From Gammaproteobacteria bacterium (GTDB lineage Bacteria; Pseudomonadota; Gammaproteobacteria; Steroidobacterales; Steroidobacteraceae), in contig JAQGOE010000352.1 of NCBI GenBank assembly GCA_028293725.1, positions 1 to 35,963 on the forward strand: a DNA stretch of 35,963 nt, read 5' to 3'. This document shows positions 34,229 to 35,963 of this stretch, piece after piece. The notes beneath the pieces were generated by a model that saw only the letters and a list, made by a program, of their open reading frames with translations, was not told the DNA's origin and did not search any database. Each line of letters opens with the position of its first letter. Positions within the stretch are counted from its first letter, which is position 1. The position numbers and the translations under genes were made by a program.

Positions 34229-34462
34229 CATATTGCGTGGCCGGCAAGAATTTGCCGCCGTGACGATCCGACGGTCACACCTTCGGTGATCATTATTCTT
34301 CGCAGCGGACAACGTGCTCGGCGTCACGGACTTTGGTCCGTTACTGCGCAGACAATCTCTCATACACGCCGCATGACGACGATGCTGGCGTAAACCCCCG
34401 CATCGACGGGTACAGGACGACCGATCAACCCGTGGGGTGCCGGCATTGCCGGCAATTCGTGC
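34229..34462. other. Intergenic region between the efflux operon and the TpsA gene
   Basis: The 234-bp gap contains two short hairpins: CGGCAA/TTGCCG (34242-34257) soon after the channel gene, and ACGGAC/GTCCGT around TTTG (34326-34341). Neither is followed by a T-run, so neither is a convincing intrinsic terminator. No clear promoter or ribosome-binding site precedes the ATG at 34463. I found no reading frame here that resembles protein. Confidence 0.4.
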
Positions 34463-35963
34463 ATGAATCACGTCTATCGTTTGCGGTGGAACCGATCGCT
34501 TGCCCAATGGGTAGTCACATCGGAGCTGGCGCGTAGGGCAACTCGTGGGCACGGCGCGCGCAAGCGCCCATCGGTCCGACGGCAAGCGGTCACACTTTCA
34601 GCACTCGGCCTGTGTCTCCTCGGCACGCATATTGCCAATGCGAGCCCCACGGGCGGCCAGATCACCACGGGCGCCGGGCAGATCACCCAATCGGGTAGCA
34701 CGACCACCGTTCAACAGAGCAGCCAGACGCTGTCGCTCAATTGGCGGAGCTTCAACGTCGGTACGCAGGAGACGGTGAACTTCGTTCAGCCGAACTCGAG
34801 CTCGCTGGCGGTCAATCGCATCAATAGTGCGACGGGCAGCGAAATTCTGGGTCACCTGAATGCGAACGGCCAAGTCTGGCTGATCAACCCCAATGGGGTG
34901 CTGTTCGGCGAGCACGCGCAGGTCAACGTCGGCGGACTGGTGGCCTCGACCCTCGATCTGGTCGGCGACGGCTCGACCGACACTCGGAGATTCAGTGGCA
35001 GTGGTAATGGAGCGGTCACCAATCAGGGCACGATCAACGCAGCCACGGGAGGCTATGTTGCCTTGCTCGGGCATCAGGTCTCCAATCAAGGCGTGATCAG
35101 CGCGCAGCTCGGGACCGTAGCCCTCGGCGCGGGTAGCGCACAGACGCTCACGTTCAGCGGCAACCGATTGCTTCATCTGCAGGTTGACGCCAGCGAGCTC
35201 GGTGACCTGGTCGAGAACCGCAAGCTCATCCAGGCTAACGGCGGACAAGTCTTCATGACCGCAGGCGCCAAGGACGCGGTGCTGGCAAGCGTGGTCAATA
35301 ACACGGGTGTCGTCCAAGCGCAGACCGTGGAGAGCCACAATGGCACGATCGTCCTGCTCGGCGGGGGTGCCGGTACAGTCAATGTGAGGGGTACCCTTGA
35401 CGCAAGCGCCCCTGGCGGCGGCGACGGTGGCTCGGTGGAGACCTCCGGTGCGACGGTCAACATTGGCGCTACCGCGAAAATCAACGCCGGCGCGCCTTCA
35501 GGAAAGGCGGGCACGTGGCTCGTCGATCCGCAGGACCTGACCATCGATTCGACGGCGGCCACGACCATTGCGCAGACGCTCAACGGCGGAACCAACGTTA
35601 CGGAGCAGACGACCTCCGGCGCGGCGAGCGGCGCGGGGCAACAGACTTCCGGCCTCGGCGACATCAATGTCAATTCGTCCATCAGCTGGAGCAATGCGGC
35701 GACCACTCTCACGCTCACCGCCTATCACGGCATCAATGTCAATGCACCCGTGAGTGGCGCAGGGCAAGTCGTGATGAGCACCGCGAGCGGCAATTTGACG
35801 CTCGGGAGCGCCGTTTCAGGGCAGGCAGGAGTCACCCTCAGCAGCGGCGCGAATTTTATCAATAACGCGGGCGCCTCCGCGGTCAGCGCGGGAAGCGGCG
35901 CGCGATGGCTCGTTTACTCCACCAATCCGACACTCGATACCGCAGGGGGCCTCGCGCCCGGAT
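34463..35963 (+). CDS. Filamentous-haemagglutinin-like TpsA exoprotein, N-terminal part
   Basis: The frame is open from ATG 34463 to the window edge (500 codons), so the gene is truncated by the window. Residues 1-41 are an extended signal peptide region beginning MNHVYRLRWNRSLAQWVVTS and continuing ELARR. An ordinary hydrophobic core (VTLSALGLCLLGTHIANA) follows, with cleavage probable after Ala60. The two-partner-secretion domain begins at once: WRSFNVGTQETVNFVQPN, then the NPNGV motif at 142-146 with FGEHAQVNVGG. The later part is Gly/Asn/Thr/Ser-rich beta-helix sequence, including WLVDPQDLTID and WLVYSTNPTLDT, segments common in large adhesins. Such proteins pass the outer membrane through a TpsB (FhaC-like) pore, which is not visible here. 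Roles include adhesion, biofilm and contact-dependent inhibition; the C-terminus is needed to decide. Confidence 0.92.
   Translation, partial: MNHVYRLRWNRSLAQWVVTSELARRATRGHGARKRPSVRRQAVTLSALGLCLLGTHIANASPTGGQITTGAGQITQSGSTTTVQQSSQTLSLNWRSFNVGTQETVNFVQPNSSSLAVNRINSATGSEILGHLNANGQVWLINPNGVLFGEHAQVNVGGLVASTLDLVGDGSTDTRRFSGSGNGAVTNQGTINAATGGYVALLGHQVSNQGVISAQLGTVALGAGSAQTLTFSGNRLLHLQVDASELGDLVENRKLIQANGGQVFMTAGAKDAVLASVVNNTGVVQAQTVESHNGTIVLLGGGAGTVNVRGTLDASAPGGGDGGSVETSGATVNIGATAKINAGAPSGKAGTWLVDPQDLTIDSTAATTIAQTLNGGTNVTEQTTSGAASGAGQQTSGLGDINVNSSISWSNAATTLTLTAYHGINVNAPVSGAGQVVMSTASGNLTLGSAVSGQAGVTLSSGANFINNAGASAVSAGSGARWLVYSTNPTLDTAGGLAPG

Noticed and set aside
1..35963. tRNA, rRNA, CRISPR array, insertion sequence, prophage or integration site
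   Set aside because: No cloverleaf, rRNA-like stretch, regularly spaced repeat array, transposase or integrase was seen on reading both strands; short or degenerate cases could still be missed without a computed search.

Overview
The window is a dense, GC-rich stretch of a Gram-negative chromosome. TonB-dependent receptors, an RND efflux pump with an outer-membrane lipoprotein, a two-partner-secretion exoprotein with an extended signal peptide, and a PQQ dehydrogenase all require an outer membrane. Gene content and style (TonB receptor next to TPR-sulfotransferases, CocE/NonD-like protein, quinohemoprotein alcohol dehydrogenase) suggest a gammaproteobacterium of the Steroidobacter/Nevskiales type. 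That placement is an inference from gene families, not a measured relationship. No rRNA, tRNA, CRISPR array, IS element or phage gene was recognised.

Layout. (1) 1-273: the 3' end of a DMT/EamA transporter and a short C-terminal gene remnant. (2) 239-11144: a carbohydrate region. A GH3 beta-glucosidase (minus) is divergent from a tightly coupled plus-strand operon: SbmA/BacA-like ABC permease-ATPase, GH144-like glucanase, GH15 glucoamylase, a second copy of the ABC protein, and a secreted CocE/NonD-like protein whose three catalytic residues are all replaced. (3) 11236-16782: an AraC regulator, a 21-bp-spaced direct repeat that could be its operator, a TonB receptor and a PQQ/cytochrome c alcohol dehydrogenase 11 nt behind it. 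(4) 16779-26954, all minus strand: choline sulfatase BetC, an aromatic-amino-acid-lyase homologue without the MIO tripeptide, a TonB receptor with paired cysteines in its loops, a strong terminator, and two overlapping TPR-sulfotransferases, the second of which has lost PAPS-contact residues. (5) 27136-28386: a Rieske oxygenase resembling glycine-betaine demethylase GbcA, divergent from betC. (6) 28436-34228: an RND permease, membrane-fusion protein and outer-membrane factor in overlapping reading frames, behind a near-perfect 25-bp dyad. (7) 34463-end: the start of a filamentous-haemagglutinin-like TpsA exoprotein.

How the parts may work together. Region 2 looks like uptake and cytoplasmic breakdown of a glucan or glucoside, with beta-1,2-glucan as the best guess for the GH144-like and GH3 pair. 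Region 3 looks like regulated uptake coupled to periplasmic alcohol oxidation. Regions 4 and 5 share a quaternary-amine and sulfate-ester theme: choline sulfatase, a betaine-type Rieske oxygenase, a lyase whose lost MIO could be explained by a quaternary ammonium leaving group, and sulfotransferases. The most unusual feature of the window is the number of family members with altered active sites (CocE-like protein, lyase homologue, second sulfotransferase, both ABC ATPases).
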